A DNA stretch of 64,000 bases from Pseudomonadota bacterium. GTDB lineage: Bacteria; Pseudomonadota; Gammaproteobacteria; Burkholderiales; Burkholderiaceae_C. The stretch covers positions 1-64,000 of the forward strand of contig JAKOYD010000043.1 in the NCBI GenBank assembly GCA_029780695.1. The letters run 5' to 3'. Each line of letters starts with the position of its first letter. Position 1 is the first letter of the stretch. Positions 36,780 to 44,802 of this stretch are shown here, piece by piece. The notes beneath the pieces are model-generated. The model did not search any database and was not told the DNA's origin. It worked only from the letters and a program-made list of their open reading frames with translations. Position numbers and translations under genes: made by a program.

Positions 36780-36806
36780 ATCGCTGTTCAAAAAAAGAAT
36801 AGCGAA
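36780..36806. promoter_or_regulatory. ModE-like box upstream of modA
   Basis: ATCGCTGTTC-N7-GAATAGCGAA is an imperfect palindrome with the layout of known ModE operators (ATCG.TATATA-N6/7-TATATAACGAT). The spacer is seven A. The modE gene lies 2.2 kb away and the operator faces modA. Confidence 0.7.
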
Positions 36807-36823
36807 ATTGTAGTGGCCATGCC

Positions 36824-37984
36824 TCACGGCACCGGCGGCGCGAACCTCGGGTTGTGGGTAAAGCTTGCATCCGTCAGCGTTTTCAAGAATGCCAACAGAT
36901 CGCTCTTGTCCTGCGCGGCCAATCGAATCTGCCCGATCAGCGGATCCTTGAACGGATTCGCGCGCCCGTCGCCCGCATACAGGCCATTGCCCACGTCGCG
37001 CCCACCGGCGGCATAGAAGTCGATCACCGCTTCCAGTGTGCCGATGCTGCCGTCGTGCATGTACGGCGCGGTCAACTCAATATTGCGCAGGCTGGCGGCG
37101 CGGAACTTGCCCATGTCGGCGGCTTGCTTGGTCACCTCGAAAATGCCCCGGTTCGGCTCGGGGTAGGCCCCGGTGCTGCCGATGTTGAACAGGCCGGTGT
37201 TGTGAAACGGTGCTTCGGCGGGCGCGGCGGCGCTGCTGACGAACTGGTCATTGAAATTGGGGCTGCCATGGCATCGCGCGCACAGTGCCTGGTTGCCGAA
37301 GAAAAGCGCGCGACCGCGCTCCTCGGCCGCGGTCAGCGTCGCCTGGCCAGCCTGCCATTGGTCGAACTTGCTGCTGGCGGAAATCAAGGTGCGCTCGAAC
37401 GTGGCGATGGCGCGAATGATGTTGTCCCAGCTCACGGCGTCAGCCTGCCCGGCAAAGGCGGCGCCAAAGCGCGCGCGATAGTCGGCATCGCCCGCGATGC
37501 GGGCCAGCACGGCAGCGCGGTTGGCTTCGTTCACGCCCATCTCGACCGGCGCGGTGTTGAACAGCGGCGCGGCCATTTGCTGCTCCAGCGTGCGCACGTC
37601 GGGCCGTGCCCAATTGAAGGTGGTGTTGTAGGCCACGTTGGTCAGCGGTTGTGCATTGCGCGGATGCACCTCGCCGGTGGCGCCGCGCGCCAGCGCGCGG
37701 TCGTCGGTGAAGGCGCTGGCCTGAGCGTGGCAGCCGCTGCACGCCAACGTGCCGTTGCCCGACAGGCGCGGTTCATGAAACAGGCGCCGGCCCAGTTCGA
37801 CCTTGGCGTCGTTCATCGGGTTGTCGGCCGGCACCAGCGGCGGCGCCCAACCGGCGGGCAGGCTCCATTGCCAGGGTGTGGGGTCGGGCGTGGGTGCGGC
37901 GGTGTTGGCGCCGCCGCCACATGCGGCCAGCCACACGACGCTCGCCAGGGCGACAGGGATCGATGTTGTGCCAATGCGCCGCAT
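36824..37984 (-). CDS. diheme cytochrome c peroxidase-like lipoprotein (MbnH/MauG type)
   Basis: A 386-residue exported protein. A lipobox (VVWLAAC, Cys22) indicates a lipoprotein. Two haem c sites, CSGCH (about residue 82) and CARCH (about residue 237), with the YMHDGSIGTLEAVIDFY segment of diheme peroxidases near the C-terminus. The start of the mature part (SLPAGWAPPLVPADNPM, KVELGRRLF) is the pattern of MbnH-type enzymes, which oxidise a protein or metal-bound partner through a bis-Fe(IV) state. No MbnP partner gene is present. A ModE-like box lies 27 bp upstream of the ATG. The physiological substrate is unknown. Confidence 0.85.
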   Translation of the reverse strand: MRRIGTTSIPVALASVVWLAACGGGANTAAPTPDPTPWQWSLPAGWAPPLVPADNPMNDAKVELGRRLFHEPRLSGNGTLACSGCHAQASAFTDDRALARGATGEVHPRNAQPLTNVAYNTTFNWARPDVRTLEQQMAAPLFNTAPVEMGVNEANRAAVLARIAGDADYRARFGAAFAGQADAVSWDNIIRAIATFERTLISASSKFDQWQAGQATLTAAEERGRALFFGNQALCARCHGSPNFNDQFVSSAAAPAEAPFHNTGLFNIGSTGAYPEPNRGIFEVTKQAADMGKFRAASLRNIELTAPYMHDGSIGTLEAVIDFYAAGGRDVGNGLYAGDGRANPFKDPLIGQIRLAAQDKSDLLAFLKTLTDASFTHNPRFAPPVP

Positions 37985-38010
37985 GTGTGGTCCTCTTTTC
38001 TTCTCGAGTC

Positions 38011-38037
38011 ATCGCTATTCATTTGTAGAATAACGAT
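38011..38037. promoter_or_regulatory. ModE-like box between peroxidase and lipoprotein genes
   Basis: ATCGCTATTC-N7-GAATAACGAT is palindromic except at one position. It fits the ModE consensus better than the modA copy. It sits 27 bp from the minus-strand peroxidase start and 37 bp from the plus-strand lipoprotein start, so one site could govern both directions. Confidence 0.75.
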
Positions 38038-38073
38038 TGTATCGACCACCCAGATCCAGAAAGCGAGGGCGAC

Positions 38074-39018
38074 ATGCGTTCCAACTTTTCCTCTTCCACC
38101 ACGGCGTCGCTCGCCTCGCGTCTGCGGCGAGCGCTGCTGACCGGCGCGGCGCTGGTGCTGCTGGGGCTGTCGGCCTGCGGCGGCAGCGACGAGCTCGACC
38201 GCGGCCCGACCACGTTGCCGGTATCGGCCGCGCTCAATGGTCTGTACTGGGACGTCGGCACATCCAGGTTGTATCTGACCGACGATGCCACCAACACCAT
38301 CCGCGTGTGGGATGGCGACAAGAGCTTCGCGTCATCGATGGCGTTGCCCTCGCCGCCGGCCAGCGGAGTCACGCTGGGGCAGATCGCCGGTGGCAAGGAC
38401 GGCACGCTGTACGTCACGCGCTTCGGTTTTGGCACCGACGGCACCGTGATCGCGGTACCGAAGATGGGCGCAGCCGTCAACCTGAAGGGGCTGGACGCCA
38501 CGCGCCGGCGCATTGGCCTGGCCATTGCACCCGACGGCGCGCTGATAGACGGCTGGTTCATCAAGGGCGGCGCGGGCGCGCTCAGCTTGTTGACGGTAAA
38601 CGGTGTGCAGGCAAGCGAGACGGAACTGGTCACCGGTCTGGGCAAACCCGTGGGCGTGGCGGTGGCGGGCGATCAACTTTTTGTCAGCGACCAGAACACC
38701 GGCAACGTGCTGTCGTATTCGCTCAGCCGGGTGCGTGCCAAGCCAGCCACGCTGGCCGATGGCAAGGTACTGGCCACCTTCACCACGCTCGACGGCATCG
38801 ACCTGATGACCGCCGCCAGCGACGGCACGCTGTTCTTCGGCGGCAGCGGCGGGCGGCTGTTTCAGCTCAGCCCCAAGGGCGAGGTCAAGGTGCTGGCCAC
38901 AGGCTGGCCGAAGGTGCGCGGAGTCGCGTATGACGAGGCCAACCGGCGCTTGTTTGTCGCCGTGGTTGCCGCCGACGCGAGCAGTCAGTCAAGCATCCGC
39001 ATCGTCCCGATCAATTGA
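38074..39018 (+). CDS. beta-propeller (NHL/SMP-30-like) lipoprotein of unknown function
   Basis: A 314-residue protein. A lipobox-type signal (LLGLSAC, about residues 29-35, followed by GGS) indicates a lipoprotein. The rest is a repeat of propeller-type strands (LYWDVGTSRLYLTDDATNTI, GVAVAGDQLFVSDQNTGNV, GVAYDEANRRLFVAVV), as in NHL or SMP-30-like domains, which bind partners or metal. It lies 31 bp upstream of modE on the same strand and is divergent from the diheme peroxidase across the ModE-like box. The shared site suggests that the peroxidase and propeller work together in the periplasm. No enzyme motif is visible. Confidence 0.7.
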   Translation: MRSNFSSSTTASLASRLRRALLTGAALVLLGLSACGGSDELDRGPTTLPVSAALNGLYWDVGTSRLYLTDDATNTIRVWDGDKSFASSMALPSPPASGVTLGQIAGGKDGTLYVTRFGFGTDGTVIAVPKMGAAVNLKGLDATRRRIGLAIAPDGALIDGWFIKGGAGALSLLTVNGVQASETELVTGLGKPVGVAVAGDQLFVSDQNTGNVLSYSLSRVRAKPATLADGKVLATFTTLDGIDLMTAASDGTLFFGGSGGRLFQLSPKGEVKVLATGWPKVRGVAYDEANRRLFVAVVAADASSQSSIRIVPIN

Positions 39019-39049
39019 GGGCGATGTTGGCGGCGTCGTCGGCCTCACA

Positions 39050-39817
39050 ATGGCCGACATGGTTAAACGATTGTTGTCCACGCGGGCCATGGGCTATGCC
39101 CAGGCCGACAAGCGCATTCAGATCTTGCATCTGGTGGGCCGCCATGGCTCCATCTCACAGGCCGCGCGCGCGGCCGGCGTCAGCTACAAGGCGGCGTGGC
39201 AAGCCATTCATACGCTGACCAACCTGGCGGGCGAGCCGCTGGTGGACAGCAGCGTGGGCGGCGCCGGTGGCGGCGGCGCGCGGCTGACGCCCGCAGGCCA
39301 GCGGCTGCTGGCGGCGGCCGAGCAACTGGACGCCGCCCGCCGCGGTGTGCTGGCGCGTGTCAACGGCGCTGACAGCCCGGCGCTGGCGGGGCCGCGCACC
39401 AGCATGCGCAACCACCTGCGCGCCAGCGTGGTGGCGCTGCAAAGCGACGGCGCGCGCGACCCCATGGTGCGCGTGTCGCTGGCGCTGGCTGGCGGGGGCG
39501 CGCTGGCGTCGCTGATCACGCGCGAAAGCGCCGAGCTGCTGGGCCTGTCGCCGGGCCTGGCCGTGCTGGCGCTGTGCAAGGCGACGGCGGTGCGCGTGCA
39601 GGCGCCGGACGGCGCGGTGCCCGCGGCGGCAACCAACGGCCTGCCGGGCCGCGTGCAGCGCGTGGCGCGCGGCGTGCAGCGCGACGAGGTGGTGGTCACC
39701 GTGGCGGACGACATGCAACTGGTGGGCTTTGCCGCGCGGCCCAACCGCCTGCGCGCCGGCAGCCGCGCGCAGGCATGGGTGGATGAAACCGCGGTGGTGC
39801 TGGCGCTGGCGGGCTGA
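39050..39817 (+). CDS. modE: molybdate-responsive regulator ModE
   Basis: A 255-residue protein with the ModE winged helix (ILHLVGRHGSISQAARAAGVSYKAAWQAI, read as helix-turn-helix at about residues 25-55) and two C-terminal TOBE/Mop domains (about residues 120-190 and 195-255, the first beginning SMRNHLRASVV). It binds molybdate and usually represses mod genes. Probable targets in the window are the two ModE-like boxes. ATG 39050 was chosen over an in-frame ATG at 39059. It follows the propeller lipoprotein gene by 31 bp, so it may regulate its own operon. Confidence 0.88.
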   Translation: MADMVKRLLSTRAMGYAQADKRIQILHLVGRHGSISQAARAAGVSYKAAWQAIHTLTNLAGEPLVDSSVGGAGGGGARLTPAGQRLLAAAEQLDAARRGVLARVNGADSPALAGPRTSMRNHLRASVVALQSDGARDPMVRVSLALAGGGALASLITRESAELLGLSPGLAVLALCKATAVRVQAPDGAVPAAATNGLPGRVQRVARGVQRDEVVVTVADDMQLVGFAARPNRLRAGSRAQAWVDETAVVLALAG

Positions 39818-39924
39818 GCGCGCGGCGCGCAGCCCGTCGTGTGACGGTCGGCTGAGTGCCGCCCTAAAAAAAGCCGCCTGCGCTTGTCCAGAAAGCAAGT
39901 CTAGCTATATAAAACGCAGCAAAC

Positions 39925-40764
39925 TCAGTCCGCCGACCACAGCAGCGGAAACAGCGCATCGGCCATCGGCGCGCCCGCCGGCAGCCGGTCGGCCAGGCCC
40001 GGAAAGGGCGGCGACGTGACCCAGTTGCGCGGCGCGTGCGTGATGTCGTCGCCCAGCATGCGCACCGAGAACACGCGCCGCCGCGCATCGCCGTCCACCC
40101 CGCCCGCCGCGTGCAGGCTGAGCATGTGAAAGGCGATCACGTCGCCCGGCTCCACCGCCCAGCCGAGGATGGGGAAGTCATCGCGCGCCGCCTCGATATC
40201 GGGCAGGTCGGCCAGGCTGCCTTCGGGGAACCACTTGGCCTGGTGGTCCATGAAGCTGCGCGGCATCAGCCACGGGCCGGTGTGCGAGCCGGCCACGAAT
40301 TCGAGCGTGGAATGGCGCCGCACCGGGTCGACGGGGATCCAGAAGCTGATGTTCTGCCGCCCTTCGATGTTGTAGTAGGGCTGGTCCTGGTGCCACGGCG
40401 TGCGCTGGCGCGTGCCGGGCTCCTTGGTCAGCATGTGGTCGTGGTACAGGCGCACGCCGTGGCTTTGCATCAGCAAGCCGGCGGCGGCGGCCAGCGGCGA
40501 ATCGAAGATGACGCGGCGGTAAGCGTCGTTGTCCTGCCAGCAGCAGAAGTCCTCGATGAAGAAACCGGGGTCGTCGGGGCGGCTGGCGACCTTGGCGCGC
40601 GGGCTGGGGGTGGCGATGTTGGCGTTGATGCCATCGCGCAACAGGGCCACTTCGTCCGCGTTCAGCAGTTGACGCAGGCACACCGCGCCGTCGCGCGCGA
40701 AAGCCCCCACCAGATCGGGCGTGACCACCGCCTGCGCGCGGCGCGTGAATTCAAGGGTTTGCAT
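39925..40764 (-). CDS. phytanoyl-CoA dioxygenase (PhyH) family protein
   Basis: A 279-residue Fe(II)/2-oxoglutarate oxygenase of the PhyH family. The iron ligands are visible in WHQDQPYYNI (His-x-Asp) and the distal FHMLSLHAAGG His. The NAAISFW-like ISFWIPVDPV strand and the Arg of RRVFSVRMLG (2-oxoglutarate) fit the fold. The substrate is unknown. The ATG at 40764 (MQTLEF) was chosen. It sits between modE and the aldehyde oxidoreductase operon, with the aor operator in its upstream region. Confidence 0.82.
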   Translation of the reverse strand: MQTLEFTRRAQAVVTPDLVGAFARDGAVCLRQLLNADEVALLRDGINANIATPSPRAKVASRPDDPGFFIEDFCCWQDNDAYRRVIFDSPLAAAAGLLMQSHGVRLYHDHMLTKEPGTRQRTPWHQDQPYYNIEGRQNISFWIPVDPVRRHSTLEFVAGSHTGPWLMPRSFMDHQAKWFPEGSLADLPDIEAARDDFPILGWAVEPGDVIAFHMLSLHAAGGVDGDARRRVFSVRMLGDDITHAPRNWVTSPPFPGLADRLPAGAPMADALFPLLWSAD

Positions 40765-40878
40765 GTCCCACATTGTGCGCGCCGCGCCGGGGCTGGCCGG
40801 CGGGGCTCTCCCGGACCGCCGAATACCTGATTAGGGTTTCCCCGGGGCAACCCTTGGGGTCGGCATTGCGCACAATTC

Positions 40879-40898
40879 CTATGCAAACGAATGCATAG
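40879..40898. promoter_or_regulatory. candidate operator TATGCA-N6-TGCATA upstream of the aldehyde oxidoreductase operon
   Basis: The perfect palindrome CTATGCA(40879-40885)-AACGAA-TGCATAG(40892-40898). Its TATGCA...TGCATA core ends 42 bp before the aorA ATG, exactly as in front of tupB. The spacers differ in sequence but are both 6 nt, which argues for a real protein-binding site. Confidence 0.7.
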
Positions 40899-40939
40899 AG
40901 AAGGCGCGTCCCGCGCCAGCATCACGAGGAGAACGATCC

Positions 40940-41425
40940 ATGCAAAAGGTGTTGCACATCAACGCCGACAAGTGCACCGGCTGTCTGCAATGCGAGATGG
41001 CGTGTTCTTACGAGCATTACGGCGTCTACGCCACGGCCAAGTCGCGCATCAAGGTGTTCGACTTCCACACCACCGGCAAGAAGGTGCCCTACACCTGCAC
41101 GCAGTGCGACGAGGCCTGGTGCCTGCACGCCTGCCCGGTGGAGGCCATCACGGTGGACAAGGGCACGGGCGCAAAAATAGTGTCGGACGCCACTTGCGTG
41201 GGCTGCAAGGTCTGCACCATCGCCTGCCCGTTTGGCACCATCAACTACGTGGCCGAAACCGGCAAGGTGCAGAAGTGCGACCTGTGCCATGACCGCGCCG
41301 AAGGCCCCGCCTGCGTGGAAGCCTGCCCCACCGCCGCCATCACCTATATCGACGCCAACTGGACCGGCTTGGACCGCATGAGGCAGTGGGCCGACAAACT
41401 GGGCAACCAGCCTTCCGCCGCTTGA
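40940..41425 (+). CDS. aorA: polyferredoxin subunit of tungsten aldehyde oxidoreductase
   Basis: A 161-residue electron-transfer subunit with sixteen cysteines in four groups: 12/15/18/22, 53/56/61/65, 86/89/92/96 and 113/116/125/129, enough for four [4Fe-4S] clusters, in the style of the DmsB/HycB family. In the aldehyde oxidoreductase of Aromatoleum a subunit of this size links the W-pterin and FAD subunits. A GAGGAG ribosome binding site precedes the ATG. It is followed 40 bp later by the catalytic subunit gene. Confidence 0.88.
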   Translation: MQKVLHINADKCTGCLQCEMACSYEHYGVYATAKSRIKVFDFHTTGKKVPYTCTQCDEAWCLHACPVEAITVDKGTGAKIVSDATCVGCKVCTIACPFGTINYVAETGKVQKCDLCHDRAEGPACVEACPTAAITYIDANWTGLDRMRQWADKLGNQPSAA

Positions 41426-41465
41426 CGCATCAGCGCAGGAAGCTATCAATCAAGGAGCACACATC

Positions 41466-43313
41466 ATGTCCTGGGCTGGAAAAATTCTCCGCGTCAACCT
41501 GACCGAAGGCACCGTCAAATCCGAACCGCTGAACATGGACTGGGCGCGCGCGTACATCGGCTCGCGCGGGCTGGGCACCAAATACCTCACCAGCGAGATC
41601 GATCCTAAGGTCGATCCGCTGTCGGCCGACAACAAGATCATCTGGGCCACCGGGCCGCTGACGGGCACCATGGCCTCGACCGGCGGGCGCTACACCGTCA
41701 TCACCAAGGGGCCGCTCACGGGGGCCATTGCCTGCTCCAACTCGGGCGGCTACTGGGGCGCCGAGCTGAAGATGGCCGGCTGGGACATGGTGATCTTCGA
41801 AGGCAAGAGCCCGAAGCCCGTGTACCTGTACATCAACGACGACACCGCCGAGCTGCGCGACGCCGCCGACATCTGGGGCAAGAGCGTGTGGGAAACCGAG
41901 GAGCACCTCAAGAAAACGCTGCAAGACCCGCTGACGCGCGTGTCCAGCATCGGCAAGGCGGGCGAGAACCAGGTGCTGTTCGCGGCGGTGGTCAACGACT
42001 TGCACCGCGCAGCCGGCCGCTCCGGCGTGGGCGCCGTGATGGGCAGCAAGAACCTGAAAGCCATTGCCGTGCGCGGCACCAAGGGCGTGGGCAACATCCG
42101 CGACCCCAAGGCCTTCATGGCCGAGACCTTTGCGCGCAAGAAGATCCTGCACGAGCACCCCGTCACCGGCCAGGGCCTGCCCACGTTTGGCACGCAGGTG
42201 CTGATGAACGTGATCAACGAAGTCGGCGCGCTGCCCACGCGCAACCACCGCGACGTGCAGTTTGAGGGCGCCAAGGACATTTCCGCCGAAGCCATGGCCA
42301 CGCCGCGCAAGACCGACGGCAAGAAGCACCTGGTCACCAACCAGGCCTGTTTTGGCTGCACCATCGCCTGCGGGCGCATCAGCAAGATCGACGAGACGCA
42401 CTTCACCGTGCAGACCAAGCCGCAGTACTGGGGCGCGAGCGGCGGGTTGGAGTACGAAGCCGCCTGGGCGCTGGGCGCTGCCAACGGCGTGAACGACCTG
42501 GAGGCGCTGCAATACGTCAACCTGCTGTGCAACGAAGAAGGCATCGACCCGATCAGCTTTGGCGCCACCGTGGGCCTGGTGATGGAACTGTATGAGATGG
42601 GCGTGCTCACCAAAGAGCAGATCGGCGTCGAGGCCCCGTTTGGCTCGGCCCAGGCGCTGGCGTTTCTGGCTGAAGAAACGGTGAACGGCCGCGGCTTTGG
42701 CAAGGAGATCGGCACCGGCTCCAAGCGGCTGGCGGCCAAGTACGGCCACCCCGATCTGTCGATGTCGTCCAAGGGCCAGGAGTTTCCGGCCTACGACGGT
42801 CGCGCGATCCAGGGCATTGGCCTGGCCTACGCCACCAGCAACCGCGGCGGCTGCCACCTGCGCGGCTATACGATTGCGTCGGAAGTGCTGGGCATTCCGG
42901 TCAAGACGGAACCCACGGCGACCGAGGGCAAGCCGGAACTGGTCAAAGCCTTTCAGGACGCCACGGCGGCGTTCGATTCGGCGGGTGTGTGCGTGTTCAC
43001 CACCTTTGCCTGGAGCCTGCCCGACCTGGCGCCGCAACTGGCGGCCGCGTGCGACGAAGGCTACACGGTGGAAGAGGTCGAGAAGATCGGCGAGCGCATC
43101 TGGAACATGGAGCGCGAGTTCAACAACGCCGCCGGCTTCACCAAGGCCGACGACAGCCTGCCCAAGCGGCTGAAGACGGAAGCGGCAAAGTCGGGCGGCT
43201 CGAAAGGCGCCGTCAGCCATGTGGACGAGATGCTGCCCAAGTACTACGAAGTGCGCGGCTGGGACGCGGAAGGCCGGCCGACGGCGGCCACGCGCGAGCG
43301 GCTGGGTCTTTGA
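41466..43313 (+). CDS. aorB: tungsten-dependent aldehyde:ferredoxin oxidoreductase, catalytic subunit
   Basis: A 615-residue AOR-family enzyme that oxidises aldehydes to carboxylates at a W-bis-pterin. Cluster ligands are Cys295-x2-Cys298-x3-Cys302 and distal Cys509 (compare Cys288/291/295/494 of the Pyrococcus enzyme). GGLEYEAAWALG with the acidic pair and GGCHLRG with His464 match the active-site Glu and His. AGRSGVGAVMGSKNLKAI is a pterin-phosphate motif. The tungstate importer tupBCA 8 kb away, under a matching operator, supports tungsten rather than molybdenum. Likely roles are detoxification of aldehydes or reverse reduction of acids. Confidence 0.92.
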   Translation: MSWAGKILRVNLTEGTVKSEPLNMDWARAYIGSRGLGTKYLTSEIDPKVDPLSADNKIIWATGPLTGTMASTGGRYTVITKGPLTGAIACSNSGGYWGAELKMAGWDMVIFEGKSPKPVYLYINDDTAELRDAADIWGKSVWETEEHLKKTLQDPLTRVSSIGKAGENQVLFAAVVNDLHRAAGRSGVGAVMGSKNLKAIAVRGTKGVGNIRDPKAFMAETFARKKILHEHPVTGQGLPTFGTQVLMNVINEVGALPTRNHRDVQFEGAKDISAEAMATPRKTDGKKHLVTNQACFGCTIACGRISKIDETHFTVQTKPQYWGASGGLEYEAAWALGAANGVNDLEALQYVNLLCNEEGIDPISFGATVGLVMELYEMGVLTKEQIGVEAPFGSAQALAFLAEETVNGRGFGKEIGTGSKRLAAKYGHPDLSMSSKGQEFPAYDGRAIQGIGLAYATSNRGGCHLRGYTIASEVLGIPVKTEPTATEGKPELVKAFQDATAAFDSAGVCVFTTFAWSLPDLAPQLAAACDEGYTVEEVEKIGERIWNMEREFNNAAGFTKADDSLPKRLKTEAAKSGGSKGAVSHVDEMLPKYYEVRGWDAEGRPTAATRERLGL

Positions 43314-43320
43314 GCGGCAT

Positions 43321-43430
43321 TTCACCCTCTCCCTCTGGGAGAGGGCAGGGGTGAGGGCTGCCCACGTTTGTGCTGATCAGCGCTTCACCCTCACCCCAAC
43401 CCTCTCCCGCGTGCGGGAGAGAGTCTGTAG
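43321..43430. repeat. extragenic CTCACCCCAACCC / CTCTCCC-GGGAGAG repeats
   Basis: Two copies in opposite directions between aorB and aorC: CCCTCTCCCTCTGGGAGAGGG (its arms pair directly) and CCTCACCCCAACCC with CTCTCCCGC...GCGGGAGAG. They are the same family as at 5025-5135. Confidence 0.75.
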
Positions 43431-43436
43431 AAAAGC

Positions 43437-43484
43437 GCTGCTTGCGCTTGTCGGATAAGCGCAAGCAGCTATTGTTTAAATAGC
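43437..43484. repeat. double hairpin repeat between aorB and aorC
   Basis: Perfect 13-bp arms, GCTGCTTGCGCTT (43437-43449) and its complement (43457-43469), are followed by GCTATT-gttta-AATAGC (43468-43484). This is the complete form of the GCTAT...ATAGC family found in fragments elsewhere. As RNA it would form two stable stems 17 bp before aorC. Confidence 0.75.
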
Positions 43485-43500
43485 AAACGCCGCTGCCACC

Positions 43501-44781
43501 ATGCACCACCTCATCCTCGGCGCCGGCCCGGCCGGCGTCATCGCAGCGGAGACGATCCGCAAGCACGCGCCTGGCGACCAGATAACCCTCGTGGGCGACG
43601 AGAAGGAACCGCCGTACTCGCGCATGGCGATTCCCTACCTGCTGGTGGGCGACATCGGCGAGCCCGGCACTTATCTGCGCAAGGGCGCGGACCACTTCGC
43701 CCAGCAGCGCATCGAGTTGACCCACGCACAGGCGACGAAGGTCGATGCGCAGGGCAAGACAGTCACGCTGGACAACGGGCAGACGCTGGCCTTTGACCGC
43801 CTGCTCATCGCCACCGGATCGCACCCCGTGCGGCCGCCGATTCCGGGGCTGGACCTGCCGGGCGTCGAAACCTGCTGGACGCTGCAGGACGCGCGCAACA
43901 TCGCCACCCGCGCCGTGAAGGGCGCGCGCGTGCTGCAGATGGGCGCGGGCTTCATCGGCTGCATCATCATGGAAGCGCTGCAAAAGCGCGGCGTGCAGCT
44001 CAGCGTGGTCGAAATGGGCGACCGCATGGTGCCGCGCATGATGGGCGAGGTGGCGGGCGGCATGATCCGCGACTGGTGTGAGCGCCAGGGCGTTCGCGTG
44101 CACACCGGCCACAAGGTCGAGCGCATCGAACAAGGCGAGGGCGACGCGCTGAAGGTGCACCTGTCGGGTGGCACCGTGCTCGATGCCGATCTGGTCATCA
44201 GCGCCACCGGCGTGCGCCCGGCCATCGGGTTTCTGGAGGGCAGCGGCGTGCAGTGTCTGCTGGGCGTGCTAACGGACGACCGCATGCAGACCAACGTGCC
44301 GGGCATCTACGCCGCGGGCGATTGCGCCGAGGCGTTCGACCCCTTCACCGGCAAGACCATCGTCAGCGCCATCCAGCCCAATGCGGCCGATCAGGCGCGC
44401 GTGGCCGCGCTCAACATGGTGGGGCAGCGCGCGGCGCTCAAGCTGGTCACGCAGATCAACGTGCTCGACACGCTGGGCCTCATTTCCACCAGCTTTGGCA
44501 ACTGGCAGGGCGTGCCCGGTGGCGAACACGCCGAGCTGACCGACACGGCGGCGTGCCGGCACCTCAGCCTGCAGTTCAAGGACGACGTGCTGGTCGGCTG
44601 CAACTCGGTCGGCCTGACCGACCATGTGGGCGTGATGCGGGGCCTGGTCGAAGGCCAGGTCAAACTGGGTGCGTGGAAAGACCGCCTGCTGAGCGACCCG
44701 ACGCTGCTGCCGCAGGCCTACCTGGCCTGCGCGCAGGCGCAGGGCCAGTGGAGCGGGGCGGCCGATACGCGGCGGCGCTGA
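43501..44781 (+). CDS. aorC: FAD-dependent NAD(P)H oxidoreductase subunit of the aldehyde oxidoreductase
   Basis: A 426-residue pyridine nucleotide-disulfide-reductase-fold flavoprotein: N-terminal FAD motif LILGAGPAGVIAAETI, an internal NAD motif (VLQMGAGFIGCIIMEAL) and the FAD-contacting GIYAAGDCAEA. No redox-active CxxxxC is present, as expected for a ferredoxin/NAD-linked subunit like that of Aromatoleum AorC, which lets the enzyme use NAD+. It begins 187 bp after aorB, beyond two repeat hairpins, so its translation may be set apart from aorAB. It ends 21 bp before the MoaD-like gene. Confidence 0.87.
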   Translation: MHHLILGAGPAGVIAAETIRKHAPGDQITLVGDEKEPPYSRMAIPYLLVGDIGEPGTYLRKGADHFAQQRIELTHAQATKVDAQGKTVTLDNGQTLAFDRLLIATGSHPVRPPIPGLDLPGVETCWTLQDARNIATRAVKGARVLQMGAGFIGCIIMEALQKRGVQLSVVEMGDRMVPRMMGEVAGGMIRDWCERQGVRVHTGHKVERIEQGEGDALKVHLSGGTVLDADLVISATGVRPAIGFLEGSGVQCLLGVLTDDRMQTNVPGIYAAGDCAEAFDPFTGKTIVSAIQPNAADQARVAALNMVGQRAALKLVTQINVLDTLGLISTSFGNWQGVPGGEHAELTDTAACRHLSLQFKDDVLVGCNSVGLTDHVGVMRGLVEGQVKLGAWKDRLLSDPTLLPQAYLACAQAQGQWSGAADTRRR

Positions 44782-44802
44782 TCGTTACGGGCCGACACCA
44801 CC

